A DNA stretch of 49,463 nt from CAYWKS01 sp964458935 (GTDB lineage Bacteria > Planctomycetota > Phycisphaerae > Phycisphaerales > Zrk34). The stretch spans positions 1-49,463 of the forward strand of contig CAYWKS010000020.1 in NCBI GenBank assembly GCA_964458935.1, given 5' to 3'. Every line of letters begins with the position of its first letter. Positions within the stretch are counted from its first letter, which is position 1. Below are positions 8,612-17,218 of the stretch, piece after piece. The notes under the pieces are model-generated. The model did no database searches. It saw only the letters and a program-made list of their open reading frames with translations, and was not told the origin of the DNA. The position numbers were made by a program, and so were the translations under genes.

Positions 8612-8941
8612 TCAGGCGGCCAGGGCGAAGGACTGACGCGCGGCGAAGCGCAGGGCGAGGTAGGTGGACGAGCCGTTTACGCCGCCGCGGCGAACGATCG
8701 TTGCCGGCAGCAGGTCGCCCTGGCTGAGCAGGCCCGTCGAGCCGGCCCAGTCGATGGCGACCTCGACGGCGGCGCCGGCCGGCAGATGCGATCCCCCCCG
8801 CATCTCGACCAGCAGCCCGCCGGGCGAGACGTTGAGCGTGCGTGCGGGCAGGTACCTGCGGCCTCGCGGGTCGTAGACCTTGACCGGCCGCTCCATCGCC
8901 AGCCGCTGATCCGTGCGTCGTTCGTCGGTATTCCCGTACAT
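8612..8941 (-). CDS. PilZ-domain protein
   Basis: 109 residues from the ATG at 8941, which follows GAAAGAGG. It is a single PilZ domain: an Arg-rich N-terminus (RRTDQR), then the strand ERPVKVYD and the N-x-S-x-x-G motif in TLNVSPGGLLVEM, which together bind cyclic di-GMP in this family. Strands continue through AVEVAIDW and STYLALRFA. It probably acts as a stand-alone c-di-GMP effector. It is downstream of the RCK remnant in the same direction. Confidence 0.85.
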   Translation of the reverse strand: MYGNTDERRTDQRLAMERPVKVYDPRGRRYLPARTLNVSPGGLLVEMRGGSHLPAGAAVEVAIDWAGSTGLLSQGDLLPATIVRRGGVNGSSTYLALRFAARQSFALAA

Positions 8942-9000
8942 GGCGCCTCTTTCGGTGAGGGTTCCGACGGGTGTATCGGTTATGCCGCCGCCCGACTTGA

Positions 9001-9312
9001 TCAGCGGCGACGCGCGCTGTCCTCGACCGCCGGGTGCAGCAGCATCCGGGTGATCTTGATCGCCCCGATGACCGGTGGGCAGATGACGCGGTCGGCGCCG
9101 GCACGGATCAGCCGCTGCTCGGTCTCGATCTTCTCCGCCCACGCGATGACGTTCAGCCTCTCGTTCAGCCCCCTGACCGTCAGCACCACGAACACGTTGT
9201 CCGGGTCGTGGGGCAGGCAGGCGACCAGCCCGCGCGCCTGGGCTTGGGATGAGGCCGGTGCTGCATCGTCGTCTCGGTCCGTCGCGCTTCGGTTATAATA
9301 ATCGGTTTTCAT
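9001..9312 (-). pseudogene. Remnant of a potassium-channel RCK (TrkA-N) domain
   Basis: 103 codons. From about residue 27 on (ARGLVACLPHDPDNVFVVLT, then AEKIETEQRLIRAGADRVICP) it matches the second half of the Rossmann-fold RCK domain that gates K+ channels. The first half of that domain, including the GxGxxG nucleotide loop, and the two-helix pore are missing. They are replaced by 26 unrelated residues, and the C-terminal RCK_C part is also absent. The ATG at 9312 has only a weak upstream AAGAG, and the open frame begins inside the argG promoter region. A 5'-truncated relic is the simplest explanation; a short regulatory protein is possible. Confidence 0.6.
9294..9299 (+). promoter_or_regulatory. 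-10 element of argG
   Basis: A perfect TATAAT stands 39 nt before the argG start. The -35 position (about 9271-9277) is poor. Expected transcription start is near 9306, leaving a leader of about 33 nt with the AGG ribosome binding site. Confidence 0.55.
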
Positions 9313-9338
9313 CGGCTCTTGTCATCCGCAGGTAACCC

Positions 9339-10568
9339 ATGACCGCAAGCAACCCGACCAAGATCGTGCTCGCCTACTCCGGCGGGCTGGACACCTCGGT
9401 GATCCTGCCGTGGCTGAAGCAGCGGTACCCCGGCGTGAAGCTCGTGGCGTTCGCCGCGGAGCTTGGGCAGGGCGACGAACTGTCCGGCATCGAGGACAAG
9501 GCGTACCGGTCCGGGGCCGACGAGGTAGTCGTCAAGGACTTGCGTGAAGAGTTCGCTCGCGATTACTGCTTCCCGATGCTGCGGGCCCGGGCGATCTATG
9601 AAGACGACTACCTGCTGGGCACCTCGGTCGCGCGCCCGCTCATCGCCCGGCACCAGGTGCTGGTCGCGCACGAGACCGGGGCGGACGCGGTCGGCCACGG
9701 CGCGACCGCCAAGGGCAACGACCAGGTCCGCTTCGAGCTGACCGCCATGGCGCTCGACCCGAAGCTGAAGATCGTTGCGCCGTGGAAGGATGAGCGGTTC
9801 ATCGCCGATGGCCTGACCAGCCGCGAGACCGCGATCGCGTACGCCAAGCAGCATGACATCCCCATCGCGCAAACCGCCGAGAAGATCTACTCCCGCGACC
9901 GCAACCTCTGGCACATCAGCCACGAGGGGGCGGAGATCGAGGACCCGGCGCGTGAGCCCGACTGGCGGAACTGCCTGGTCATGAGCGTGCCGGTGGAGGA
10001 CGCGCCCGACGAGGCGGAATACGTCGAGGTCGAGTTCCACGCCGGGTCGCCCGTCGCCGTCAATGGCCAGTCGCTCGCTCCCCACGAGATCATCGAAACG
10101 CTCAATGCCGTCGGCGGCCGCCACGCGGTCGGGCAGACGCTGCTGGTGGAGAATCGGCTGGTCGGCATGAAGAGCCGTGGCGTTTACGAGACGCCCGGCG
10201 GGTCGATCCTCTACGAGGCCCACAAGGCGCTGAGCCACATCGCCCTGGAGCGCGAGACGTACCATTGGCTGCGGTCGCAGGCCGGCCGGTATGCCGAGCT
10301 GACCTACTACGGCATGTGGTTCCACCCGCTGCGGCTGACCATGCAGGCGGCGATCGACCACGCCAACGCCGTGGTCACCGGGTCGGCGAAGCTGAAGCTG
10401 TATAAGGGTCGCGCCACGGCCGTCGAGGTGGCCAGCCCCCACTCGCTGTACGACCCGCAACTGGCGAGCTTCGCCATGGACGACTACGACATCACCGCCG
10501 CGCGAGGCTTCATCGATCTGTTCGGCCTGCCCATGAAGGTGCACGGCATGAAGCACGGTGCAGACTGA
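9339..10568 (+). CDS. argG: Argininosuccinate synthase
   Basis: 409 residues, full length for the family. It ligates citrulline and aspartate using ATP (with AMP and PPi release) in arginine biosynthesis. The N-type PPi-loop SGGLDTS lies at residues 14-20. Further family signatures are HGATAKGNDQVRFE, YSRDRNLWHISHEG and the C-terminal YKGRATAVEVASPHSLYD. The ATG at 9339 is preceded by CAGGTAA and a TATAAT box. It appears monocistronic, with a possible terminator hairpin 40-70 nt after the stop. Confidence 0.98.
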   Translation: MTASNPTKIVLAYSGGLDTSVILPWLKQRYPGVKLVAFAAELGQGDELSGIEDKAYRSGADEVVVKDLREEFARDYCFPMLRARAIYEDDYLLGTSVARPLIARHQVLVAHETGADAVGHGATAKGNDQVRFELTAMALDPKLKIVAPWKDERFIADGLTSRETAIAYAKQHDIPIAQTAEKIYSRDRNLWHISHEGAEIEDPAREPDWRNCLVMSVPVEDAPDEAEYVEVEFHAGSPVAVNGQSLAPHEIIETLNAVGGRHAVGQTLLVENRLVGMKSRGVYETPGGSILYEAHKALSHIALERETYHWLRSQAGRYAELTYYGMWFHPLRLTMQAAIDHANAVVTGSAKLKLYKGRATAVEVASPHSLYDPQLASFAMDDYDITAARGFIDLFGLPMKVHGMKHGAD

Positions 10569-10604
10569 TGTTCGGGCGTATCACCCAACGATGATTCGCG
10601 CAGA

Positions 10605-10635
10605 AAGAGCCCGAGGTGATCGGCCTCGAGCTCTT
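10605..10635 (+). terminator. Hairpin downstream of argG
   Basis: AAGAGC (10605-10610) pairs with GCTCTT (10630-10635), and CGAGG (10612-10616) with CCTCG (10624-10628), around a 7-nt loop and one C-A mismatch. No U-tract follows, so intrinsic termination is uncertain. Confidence 0.4.
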
Positions 10636-10874
10636 GCTCAAACCAGCCTTTGGTGTGTGTGACCCGGTCAGTTTCGCGTCCGGCATGTCATGCGTCGGAC
10701 CGCGGCTTGATGCTCAATGCATGCATATTGTACCGACATCGCTTCACTGGCTGAAGACTGGGGCGGTTTCTTGTGCATTAATAATTATGCGCAAATCGAG
10801 TCGCGGTCGTGGTGGGACCGCCCGCATGGCGAGGCTGAGCAGTCCTTACCGTGAGACACGACGACGCCCCGAAC
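10636..10874. other. Convergent intergenic region with AT-rich core
   Basis: I see no gene here. Two departures from the GC-rich background stand out: the palindrome ATGCATGCAT near 10719-10728 and an AT-rich patch of about 16 nt around 10776-10791. Both are unexplained. Short open frames running through this region lack a ribosome binding site and typical codon use. Confidence 0.5.
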
Positions 10875-11333
10875 TCAACCGGCGCGCAGCACGGACGTCG
10901 CCGCGGCTGCGGCAAGCATGCTGACGATTCCGATGACGACGGCGCAGACGATGGTCTCCAGCCAGTCCAGATCGAACAGCCATTTCAACAGACCCAGGTA
11001 CATCACGACCGAGACGATCCGCGCCAGGATCGGGAGGTCGGCGACGGCGATGAGCGTCGCGCTGACCGCGTCGGGCAGCAGATAGATCGCGGCCAACTTC
11101 AGTGCCGCCGTGTCCAGCGACCCGAAGCCGATGCCCATGATGCGCGCGGTGATGAAGCAGGCGACGATCATGAGCACGACGCCGAGGGCCGTACTCAAGC
11201 CCAGCGCGGCCCAGGAGGCGGCGAGGGCCTCGACGCCGCCGTACGCGCCGATGACCCCCGCGAAGATGCACATCGCCGCGACGATCATGCCCAGCGGAAT
11301 AGCACGTTGCTTCAAGACGTCGATGTCAGCCAT
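10875..11333 (-). CDS. Five-helix membrane protein of unknown function
   Basis: 152 residues, nearly all hydrophobic, with five likely membrane segments at about 11-31, 38-61, 80-99, 103-120 and 125-146. I do not recognise a family motif. The segment around IYLLPDAVSATLIAVADLP recalls Yip1-like membrane domains in tone but not in any diagnostic residue. The ATG at 11333 has a G-rich stretch upstream. It is the last gene of the minus-strand run hom - glycogen synthase - apgM, 100 nt after apgM, and may or may not be co-transcribed. Confidence 0.75.
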   Translation of the reverse strand: MADIDVLKQRAIPLGMIVAAMCIFAGVIGAYGGVEALAASWAALGLSTALGVVLMIVACFITARIMGIGFGSLDTAALKLAAIYLLPDAVSATLIAVADLPILARIVSVVMYLGLLKWLFDLDWLETIVCAVVIGIVSMLAAAAATSVLRAG

Positions 11334-11433
11334 GGCGATGCCCCCATACGTTGCTCGCGGCCAATATCAAGCACGGTCGACTGTCCCGCCACCGCGAAGT
11401 GATGCGCAGCCATGATCCCCGGCTCGGGGCCCG

Positions 11434-12648
11434 TCACATCCCGCTGCGGAGAAAGTACTCCATCAATTCGTGGCCGAAATCGATGTGCAGGCCCGACGCC
11501 TTGGCGTTCGCCTCGCTGAGCGGGAGGTTGCGCAGGGGCTGGACCTTCGTGCCGGCCATGGCAAACGGCGGCGGGGTCGCGTCGTGCTTGCGATTGTCGA
11601 CGCGGGTGTAGTGATCGGGCAGGTACAGCAGCCGCCAACCCTGATCGAAGGACTGCAGCTTCTCCGCGACGGGCGCAACGATGTGCTGGTCGATCGCCTC
11701 GATGCTGGCGACCTTGGTCTGGGCGTCGGCCTGGTGGGACGCCTCGTCCGGGGCTTCGACATGTACGCAGACGATGTCGTACACGTCGAGCGCGCCGCAG
11801 GCGTAGCGGCCCTTGGCCGCGTAGTCGGTGTCGTGGTAGCCGGTGATGCCCGGCACGTCGAGCCGATCCCACCCGATGAGCGCGGCGATACCGGCCAGCA
11901 GGTCGACCGCGGTGATCATCGCGCCGCGCAGCCCGTAGAGCCTCTGGAACGGCGGGAGGTTGGGGCGCTTGCCCGGGCCCCACAGCCACACGTGCGTCGC
12001 CGGCGCTTCGTTCAGCTCGGCACGCGTGCGGTTGACCTCGTGGTCGGCGAACACGTGGGCGCTGGCCTCGATCAAGTGCTGCAACAGCTTCGCGTTCGCC
12101 CCGCCGCGGGGCATGTGCTTGCGGATCGGCTCGCCCGGCACATCGTGCGGGGGCACGGTGTTCAACGCCGCGTAATCCCGGCCCGACCGATCGACCATCA
12201 GGTTGCGATAACTCACGCCGGGGTAGAACGTCAGGCCCTCGGCCCGCCCTTGGGCCTCGACGTCCGCCGCGAAGTCCTCCAGCAACCGCTGCGACTCGGC
12301 CGAGGGGATGTGTCCCGCCGAGTGATCGCTCATCAGTCCCTCGCGCACGGTCACGAGGTTGCAGCGGAAGACCCAGTCGTCCGGGCCGGTCTCGACGCCC
12401 ATCGCCGCCGCCTCGAGCGGGGCGCGGCCGGGGTGAAGCTTCGTCGGGTCGTAGCCCAGCAGGGCCATGGAGCAGACGTCGCTGCCGGCGGTCCAGCCCT
12501 CGGGCGTGGTGGCGACGGTGCCGATCCGCCCCTGCCTCGCCAGCGCATCGATATGCGGTTTGCGCGCCGCCTCGAACGGCGTCTTGCCGTCCAACACCTC
12601 CAGCGGCAAGTCGGCCGCGCCGTCCGGGATGATGATCGCGTACTTCAT
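11434..12648 (-). CDS. apgM: ApgM-type cofactor-independent phosphoglycerate mutase / proposed homoserine kinase
   Basis: 404 residues of the alkaline-phosphatase superfamily, archaeal-type iPGM branch. The N-terminal metal-site motif is PDGAAD. The phosphoryl-accepting Ser is in DVCSMALLGYDP, and the second metal set lies in HVEAPDEASHQAD and DHYTRVDNRKHD. One subgroup of this family in bacteria has been proposed to act as an alternative homoserine kinase, because its genes sit with homoserine dehydrogenase or threonine synthase genes. Here hom lies 2 kb upstream on the same strand and no thrB is seen, which supports that role, but mutase activity cannot be excluded. The start has no Shine-Dalgarno sequence but a TATTAT box 10 nt upstream. 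Confidence 0.88.
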   Translation of the reverse strand: MKYAIIIPDGAADLPLEVLDGKTPFEAARKPHIDALARQGRIGTVATTPEGWTAGSDVCSMALLGYDPTKLHPGRAPLEAAAMGVETGPDDWVFRCNLVTVREGLMSDHSAGHIPSAESQRLLEDFAADVEAQGRAEGLTFYPGVSYRNLMVDRSGRDYAALNTVPPHDVPGEPIRKHMPRGGANAKLLQHLIEASAHVFADHEVNRTRAELNEAPATHVWLWGPGKRPNLPPFQRLYGLRGAMITAVDLLAGIAALIGWDRLDVPGITGYHDTDYAAKGRYACGALDVYDIVCVHVEAPDEASHQADAQTKVASIEAIDQHIVAPVAEKLQSFDQGWRLLYLPDHYTRVDNRKHDATPPPFAMAGTKVQPLRNLPLSEANAKASGLHIDFGHELMEYFLRSGM

Positions 12649-12658
12649 GGTCCGTGGG

Positions 12659-12664
12659 ATAATA
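12659..12664 (-). promoter_or_regulatory. -10 element just upstream of apgM
   Basis: TATTAT on the minus strand ends 10 nt before the apgM ATG, predicting a leader of only about 4 nt. No convincing -35 is seen. It suggests apgM can be transcribed separately from the glycogen synthase gene as a nearly leaderless mRNA. Confidence 0.4.
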
Positions 12665-12725
12665 GCCGCTCGGGGTGCTCTGGCGGATCGGCCGGCCCCG
12701 ACACGCCGGTCCGGCCCACCGCCCG

Positions 12726-14582
12726 CTATTGCACCGCTTCCAGAGCCCTGTCATGCGCTTCGTGGTAATGCGTGGCGAGGTTGCCCCAGTCGAAGTGGGC
12801 GGCGGCCGACTCGACCTTGTTCCGCAAGGTCACCCGTGAGCGACGATCCAGCTCCACGAACTCGCACATCCAGTCGGTCAGGCGATTGGCCGTTTCCTCG
12901 AAGCCGTTGTAGCGGCGCGGCGCGACGTGGATCCCGTGCTCTTCGTAGTCCTGCATGTGCTTGAGCAGGTAGGCGCCGAATCCGGACAGGTCGCTGGTGA
13001 TCGCGGGCACGCCGCGGGCGATGCACTCCAGCGGCGTGTAGCCCCACGGCTCGTAGTAGCTGGGGAACACGCCCAGGTGGCAACCGCGCACGAACTGGTC
13101 GTACTCCATCCCGAACAGGGGGTTGGCCGGCGAGACGAAGTCGGGGTGATAGACGACCTTCACCGGGTCTTCGGGGGCGTTGAAGAGGTTGGCCGCCCGC
13201 AACTGGTTCAGCACCTCGTCGCCGGCGTCGTCGACCAGGTCGTGGGTGACGATGCCGGGCAGGCGTCGGGTGTGCCACGCCGCCTGCGTCCGCCGCAGCC
13301 GCAGCCGCCAGTATTCGTCGATCAGATCATCGAGGCGCGGGGTCCGCCCCATCGCCGTCTGCACGAACAGCCGCTCGCCGATGTGCTGCTCGATCTGCTG
13401 GCACGTGTCGCGCAGCTCCTCCATCACCGCCTGGCATCGCAGGCACTCGGCATTGATCGACCGGTATGGCCGCTTCGTGATCAGGAACGCCACGATCGTC
13501 CGGTCGGTCTTGGTCTGCTTCAGACGCCAGTTAAGCCGCGCCAACGCCTCCAGCGTCAGGTCGAAGCCCTTGTTGCGGTACTCGTAGCGGCCCGACGTGA
13601 AGAAGTACAACGTCTTGTTCAGGTCGAACGAATAGCTCGGGAAGAAATGGCCCATCACGAAGCGATGGATGCGTTCCTTGTACTCGCGGTGCAGCACCTG
13701 GAACTCATGCAGCGCCGTGAAGCGCTCGATGTTCAGGCCATTGGGCAGCACGACGTCCGCGGGGCGGCCGAGGATGTGCCGGCACTCTTCGGCCGTCACT
13801 TCGCTGACCGTCGTGAACACGTGCGACCCGTGCGCCGCCGCCCGCTCCAGCCGGACCTGGGGCTCGATGTTGTAACGCATCGCGTCCGCTTCCCAGTTCA
13901 CGTACGGCAAGTGATCGTGAAACCACGGATCGTTCATCGCCAGGTATCGGCCGAGCGTCGTCGCGTGGGTGGTGAAGACGATGCCGACCGGCGCCCCGGT
14001 GCGCCGCAGCTCCGGGATCGCCGCCCCGCCCATCCACTCGTGGAAGTGGCCGACGATCTTGCGCCGCGCCCCCTCGCGCTCGTGCAACGCCAGGAAGAAC
14101 TGCTCCACGAGGAACCCGAACGCGACCACCTGGTTCAACAGGTCGTCGTGGTCGGGCGTGGCCACGTGGTGGTGCTCCCAAAGCCGATACTTGATCGCCC
14201 CGAGGCGGTCGAACACGCTCCGCGGGTTCAGCAGCACCGCGCGGGGCCGGCCGGTCACCAGCCAGTAACCGAAATGGGCGTCGAACCCCCACTCGTGCAG
14301 CCGCTTGACCGCCTGCCCGAAGATGCCCGTGGGCGTGTGCTCCTCGAACTCGACCTTCGCCGTCGCCTCGTCGTACGGGCCGATCATGCAGTAGCGGCTG
14401 CCCCAGCGATCCATCATCGCCGGCACCTTCGACCGCATCACCGTGTAGATCCCCCCGAGCTGGTTGACGACCTCCCACGCGACCTCGACCAGCAGCGATT
14501 CCCGCTGCCGCTTGGCGTGCGTTTCGCGTCCGGCCGTGGCCGGCTTGGGTACGTTGGTCGCGTTGGTCTTCTTCTCCGCCAT
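12726..14582 (-). CDS. Glycogen synthase, GT3 family (eukaryote-like)
   Basis: 618 residues from the ATG at 14582; an in-frame ATG at 14624 would overlap hom. The N-terminus carries the GT3 motif EVAWEVVNQLGGIYTVMRSK, in which Gly-Gly contacts the nucleotide sugar. The C-terminal domain has FPSYYEPWGYTPLECIARG with the two catalytic-site Glu residues, followed by VPAITSDLSGFG. Most bacteria use GT5 GlgA with ADP-glucose; GT3 enzymes are typical of fungi and animals, usually use UDP-glucose, and occur in scattered bacteria. The Arg-rich allosteric and C-terminal phosphorylation regions of the eukaryotic enzyme are not evident. It sits between hom and apgM with a 19-nt gap after hom. Confidence 0.93.
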   Translation of the reverse strand: MAEKKTNATNVPKPATAGRETHAKRQRESLLVEVAWEVVNQLGGIYTVMRSKVPAMMDRWGSRYCMIGPYDEATAKVEFEEHTPTGIFGQAVKRLHEWGFDAHFGYWLVTGRPRAVLLNPRSVFDRLGAIKYRLWEHHHVATPDHDDLLNQVVAFGFLVEQFFLALHEREGARRKIVGHFHEWMGGAAIPELRRTGAPVGIVFTTHATTLGRYLAMNDPWFHDHLPYVNWEADAMRYNIEPQVRLERAAAHGSHVFTTVSEVTAEECRHILGRPADVVLPNGLNIERFTALHEFQVLHREYKERIHRFVMGHFFPSYSFDLNKTLYFFTSGRYEYRNKGFDLTLEALARLNWRLKQTKTDRTIVAFLITKRPYRSINAECLRCQAVMEELRDTCQQIEQHIGERLFVQTAMGRTPRLDDLIDEYWRLRLRRTQAAWHTRRLPGIVTHDLVDDAGDEVLNQLRAANLFNAPEDPVKVVYHPDFVSPANPLFGMEYDQFVRGCHLGVFPSYYEPWGYTPLECIARGVPAITSDLSGFGAYLLKHMQDYEEHGIHVAPRRYNGFEETANRLTDWMCEFVELDRRSRVTLRNKVESAAAHFDWGNLATHYHEAHDRALEAVQ

Positions 14583-14601
14583 CAGTGGGTCTCGGCGTAA
14601 G

Positions 14602-15918
14602 TCAGCCTTCGGGCATATCCACAATGCGGATCAGCACCGGCGGGCCCTCGATCACCTCCAGCTCCGCCAGCCGGATCGCCGCCCGGCGCACCGCGCCTTC
14701 GGTCGTCTCGTGCGTCGTGATGACCACCGGGACGAACTGCCCGGCCGCCGACTCGTGCTGGAGCACCGACGCGATGCTGATCCCTTGCTCGCCGAGCACC
14801 CGCGTGAACTGGGCGGCCACGCCCGGCACGTCCTTCGCCCCCAGCCGCACGTAGTACCGCCCCGACAGCGCATCGGGGTCGATCAGACGCGGCGGCTCAT
14901 GCTGATCCGGCCACATCCGCAGCCCCCCGAACACCGCCGGATAAGCACCCGTCACGATCGACAGCATGTCGCCGACCACGGCCGACGCCGTGGGCATCTG
15001 ACCCGCCCCGCGACCGTAGTACAACGTGTGGCCCACCGCGTGACCGAACACGCTGACCGCGTTGAACGAGCCGCCGACCTGCGCCAGTTGCTCGGCATGG
15101 CTGACGAAACACGGCGCCACGCGCAGCGACAGGCCCGCGTCCGCCTGCTCGGCGATCGCCAGCAGCTTCAGTTCATAACCCAACTCTGCGCCCAGCCGCA
15201 CGTCCACCAGGTCCAGCGTGTCGATGCCGGCGCACAGCACCTGCTCGTCGGTGGCCGAGACGCCGAACGCCATCGACGCCAGGATCGCCAGCTTGTGGGC
15301 GGAGTCGCCCCCGCCGACGTCGAGCGTGGGGTCGGCCTCGGCGTAGCCCCGGGCCTGGGCGTCGGCCAGCGCCGCGTCGTACGCCACGCCGTGCCGCGTC
15401 ATCTGAGTCAGGATGTAATTGCAGGTCCCGTTGAGGATGCCGTACAAGGCGGTGATGCGGTTCGACGCAAGGTTCTGCTGCATCGCGGTGATGATCGGGA
15501 TCCCGCCGGCGCAGCTCGCCTCGAACGCGATCGAGACGCCGCGGTCTCGCGCGCGGGCGAATAACGCATGCCCGTGCGCCGCCAGCAGCGCCTTGTTGGC
15601 CGTCACCACGTGCTTGCCCGCGTCCAGCGCCCGTTCGACGATCGACTTGGCGAAGGTCTTGCCGCCGGCCAGCTCCGCGATGATCTCGCAGTCGCCCGCG
15701 GCATCGAAGAACCCGTCGACGTCGTGGACCAGCCGACCCGCCGGCACCTGCGCGGTATGGTCGCCGACGTCCTCGGCTCGGCAGAGCACCGGCCCCAACT
15801 CGATCGGGCGTCCCAGCCGCCGGGCGTAGAGGTCCGCTTCCTCGACCAGCAGCTTGACCACCCCGGACCCGACCGTTCCGCATCCGACCAGCGCCACCTT
15901 GACTGCCGCATCCGCCAT
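14602..15918 (-). CDS. hom: Homoserine dehydrogenase with C-terminal ACT domain
   Basis: 438 residues from the ATG at 15918, which has AAAGG 8 nt upstream; a GTG at 15927 is less well placed. It reduces aspartate semialdehyde to homoserine. The Rossmann loop VGCGTVGSGV is near residue 10. The middle contains VVTANKALLAAHG, SCAGGIPII and NGTCNYILTQMT, the core catalytic signatures. The ACT domain, about 345-425, reads YYVRLGAKDVPGVAAQFTRVL and probably mediates feedback by threonine. It leads a minus-strand run with the glycogen synthase and apgM genes. Confidence 0.96.
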   Translation of the reverse strand: MADAAVKVALVGCGTVGSGVVKLLVEEADLYARRLGRPIELGPVLCRAEDVGDHTAQVPAGRLVHDVDGFFDAAGDCEIIAELAGGKTFAKSIVERALDAGKHVVTANKALLAAHGHALFARARDRGVSIAFEASCAGGIPIITAMQQNLASNRITALYGILNGTCNYILTQMTRHGVAYDAALADAQARGYAEADPTLDVGGGDSAHKLAILASMAFGVSATDEQVLCAGIDTLDLVDVRLGAELGYELKLLAIAEQADAGLSLRVAPCFVSHAEQLAQVGGSFNAVSVFGHAVGHTLYYGRGAGQMPTASAVVGDMLSIVTGAYPAVFGGLRMWPDQHEPPRLIDPDALSGRYYVRLGAKDVPGVAAQFTRVLGEQGISIASVLQHESAAGQFVPVVITTHETTEGAVRRAAIRLAELEVIEGPPVLIRIVDMPEG

Positions 15919-16041
15919 CGCCCGCACCTTTCATTCGTCGCCACCCAGCGCGGACCGCAGAGGATAACACGGACACGGATCGTGGGCTAGGCGGGCGCGG
16001 TCACGCGTCATGTCACGACGTCAAGGCGCCGGACCCGACCA

Positions 16042-16055
16042 CCCGCACTCGCGGG
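16042..16055 (-). terminator. Small hairpin after the YHS gene
   Basis: CCCGC (16042-16046) pairs with GCGGG (16051-16055) around a 4-nt loop, about 45 nt beyond the YHS stop. There is no U-tract. The rest of the 15919-16097 gap shows nothing I can name beyond the hom ribosome binding site. Confidence 0.25.
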
Positions 16056-16097
16056 CAGCCCGGCCCGGCGCCGGCAACGCATCCGGCCGATCCGGCG

Positions 16098-16943
16098 TCA
16101 CTTACCCGATGAACCGGCCAACTCGGGCCAATTCTCCCTCGCCTTGGCGAGATAGCCTTCCACGTCTTCGTTGAACTTCTCGGCGATGCGCTCGTCGAGG
16201 TTCAGGTACAGCTTGCCGTCGACGATCTTCCAGACCGTCGGGTAGGCGGTGAACTTGCCGCCGACCGCCACGCCGTAGGCGCAGTAGCCCCCGAACTGCG
16301 GCTCGTATCGGGCCGGGTTGGCGATGAACTTCTCGCGGTTCTGCTCGGTCACGAACCGGTAGGTTGCGGCATCGTGCTCGGCCGTGATCTGGAAGTCGCC
16401 CTTGGCGGCCTTGCCCTGCGTGAAATAGGCGACCGGATCGTAACCATGCAGGGCCAATCCCGTGCTGTCGACGTTCACGTCGCGAACGCCGGCGCCGGCC
16501 AACTCCGGCCAGTTGGCGTTCGCCTTCTCGATATGGCCCGCGATGTCCTGGTTGAATTTCTTGGCGATGTTCTCATCGAGGTTGAGGTACAGCTTGCCGT
16601 CGACGATCTTCCAAATCGTGGGATCGGCGGTGAATTGGGCGTTGACCGCGACGCCGTAGGCGCAGTACCCGCCGTACTCGGGCACGTAGCGGTCGGGGTT
16701 CTGCAGGAACTGCCGGCGGTTCTGCTCGCTGGCGAACCGGTAAGTCGCGCCGCCGTGCTCGGCGGTGATCTGGAAGTCGCCCTTGGTCGGCTCGCCGACG
16801 GTGAAATAGGCGACCGGGTCGTAACCGCTGAGCGCGAGCCCGGTCTGATCGGTGTTGACCGGCCCGCCGCCGAGGCTGACGCCGGTGGTGATTAGCAAGG
16901 TCGCGACGAGTGCCGTGACGAATCGGTGTGGGTGCAGCGACAT
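16098..16943 (-). CDS. Exported protein with two tandem YHS-type domains
   Basis: 281 residues. Residues 1-25 form a signal peptide (hydrophobic core ALVATLLITTGVSLG). Two near-identical units follow. Unit 1 (about 29-150) and unit 2 (about 156-277) both contain TGLALxGYDPVAYFT, KGDFQITAEH, ATYRF, FGGYCAYGVAV or YGGYCAYGVAV, WKIVDGKLYLNLDE and NWPELAG. The single-domain relatives are periplasmic YHS-domain proteins whose Cys and His/Tyr residues are thought to bind metal. AAGGAG lies well placed before the ATG at 16943. The duplicated form suggests two metal sites; substrate unknown. Confidence 0.88.
   Translation of the reverse strand: MSLHPHRFVTALVATLLITTGVSLGGGPVNTDQTGLALSGYDPVAYFTVGEPTKGDFQITAEHGGATYRFASEQNRRQFLQNPDRYVPEYGGYCAYGVAVNAQFTADPTIWKIVDGKLYLNLDENIAKKFNQDIAGHIEKANANWPELAGAGVRDVNVDSTGLALHGYDPVAYFTQGKAAKGDFQITAEHDAATYRFVTEQNREKFIANPARYEPQFGGYCAYGVAVGGKFTAYPTVWKIVDGKLYLNLDERIAEKFNEDVEGYLAKARENWPELAGSSGK
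16113..16859 (-). repeat. Intragenic tandem duplication in the YHS gene
   Basis: The two coding units are offset by 127 codons (381 nt). They keep the same order of motifs, with substitutions spread throughout, so the duplication is not recent. Confidence 0.85.
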
Positions 16944-17218
16944 GGTTTAGATCTCCTTGAGCGTTGGGTTAGTCGTGTGCGATTGTTGGGCACGAACGTT
17001 GGCGTGGGCGAGTGCATTCCGGGACCGAGCGCGTCAGAACACGGCGAGGCCGGTGCCGTCCAGCGCCGCCTGCAGGCTGTCGCGTCGATCACGTTTACTG
17101 GAGGCTGTGTGAGGCCGTGCGTAGTTCATGGCTGGCTCGTGGCGTCGGACTAGCTCGTCCGTTCACCACTGTCGATGCGTGAGCGTGGAACAGGGTTACG
17201 CCATGACCCCGGCAGGCA
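16944..17218. other. Divergent intergenic region between the YHS gene and mnmA
   Basis: It holds the YHS ribosome binding site and probably a promoter for each direction. I could not identify a convincing -35/-10 pair for the YHS gene. No further gene or repeat is seen. Confidence 0.5.
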
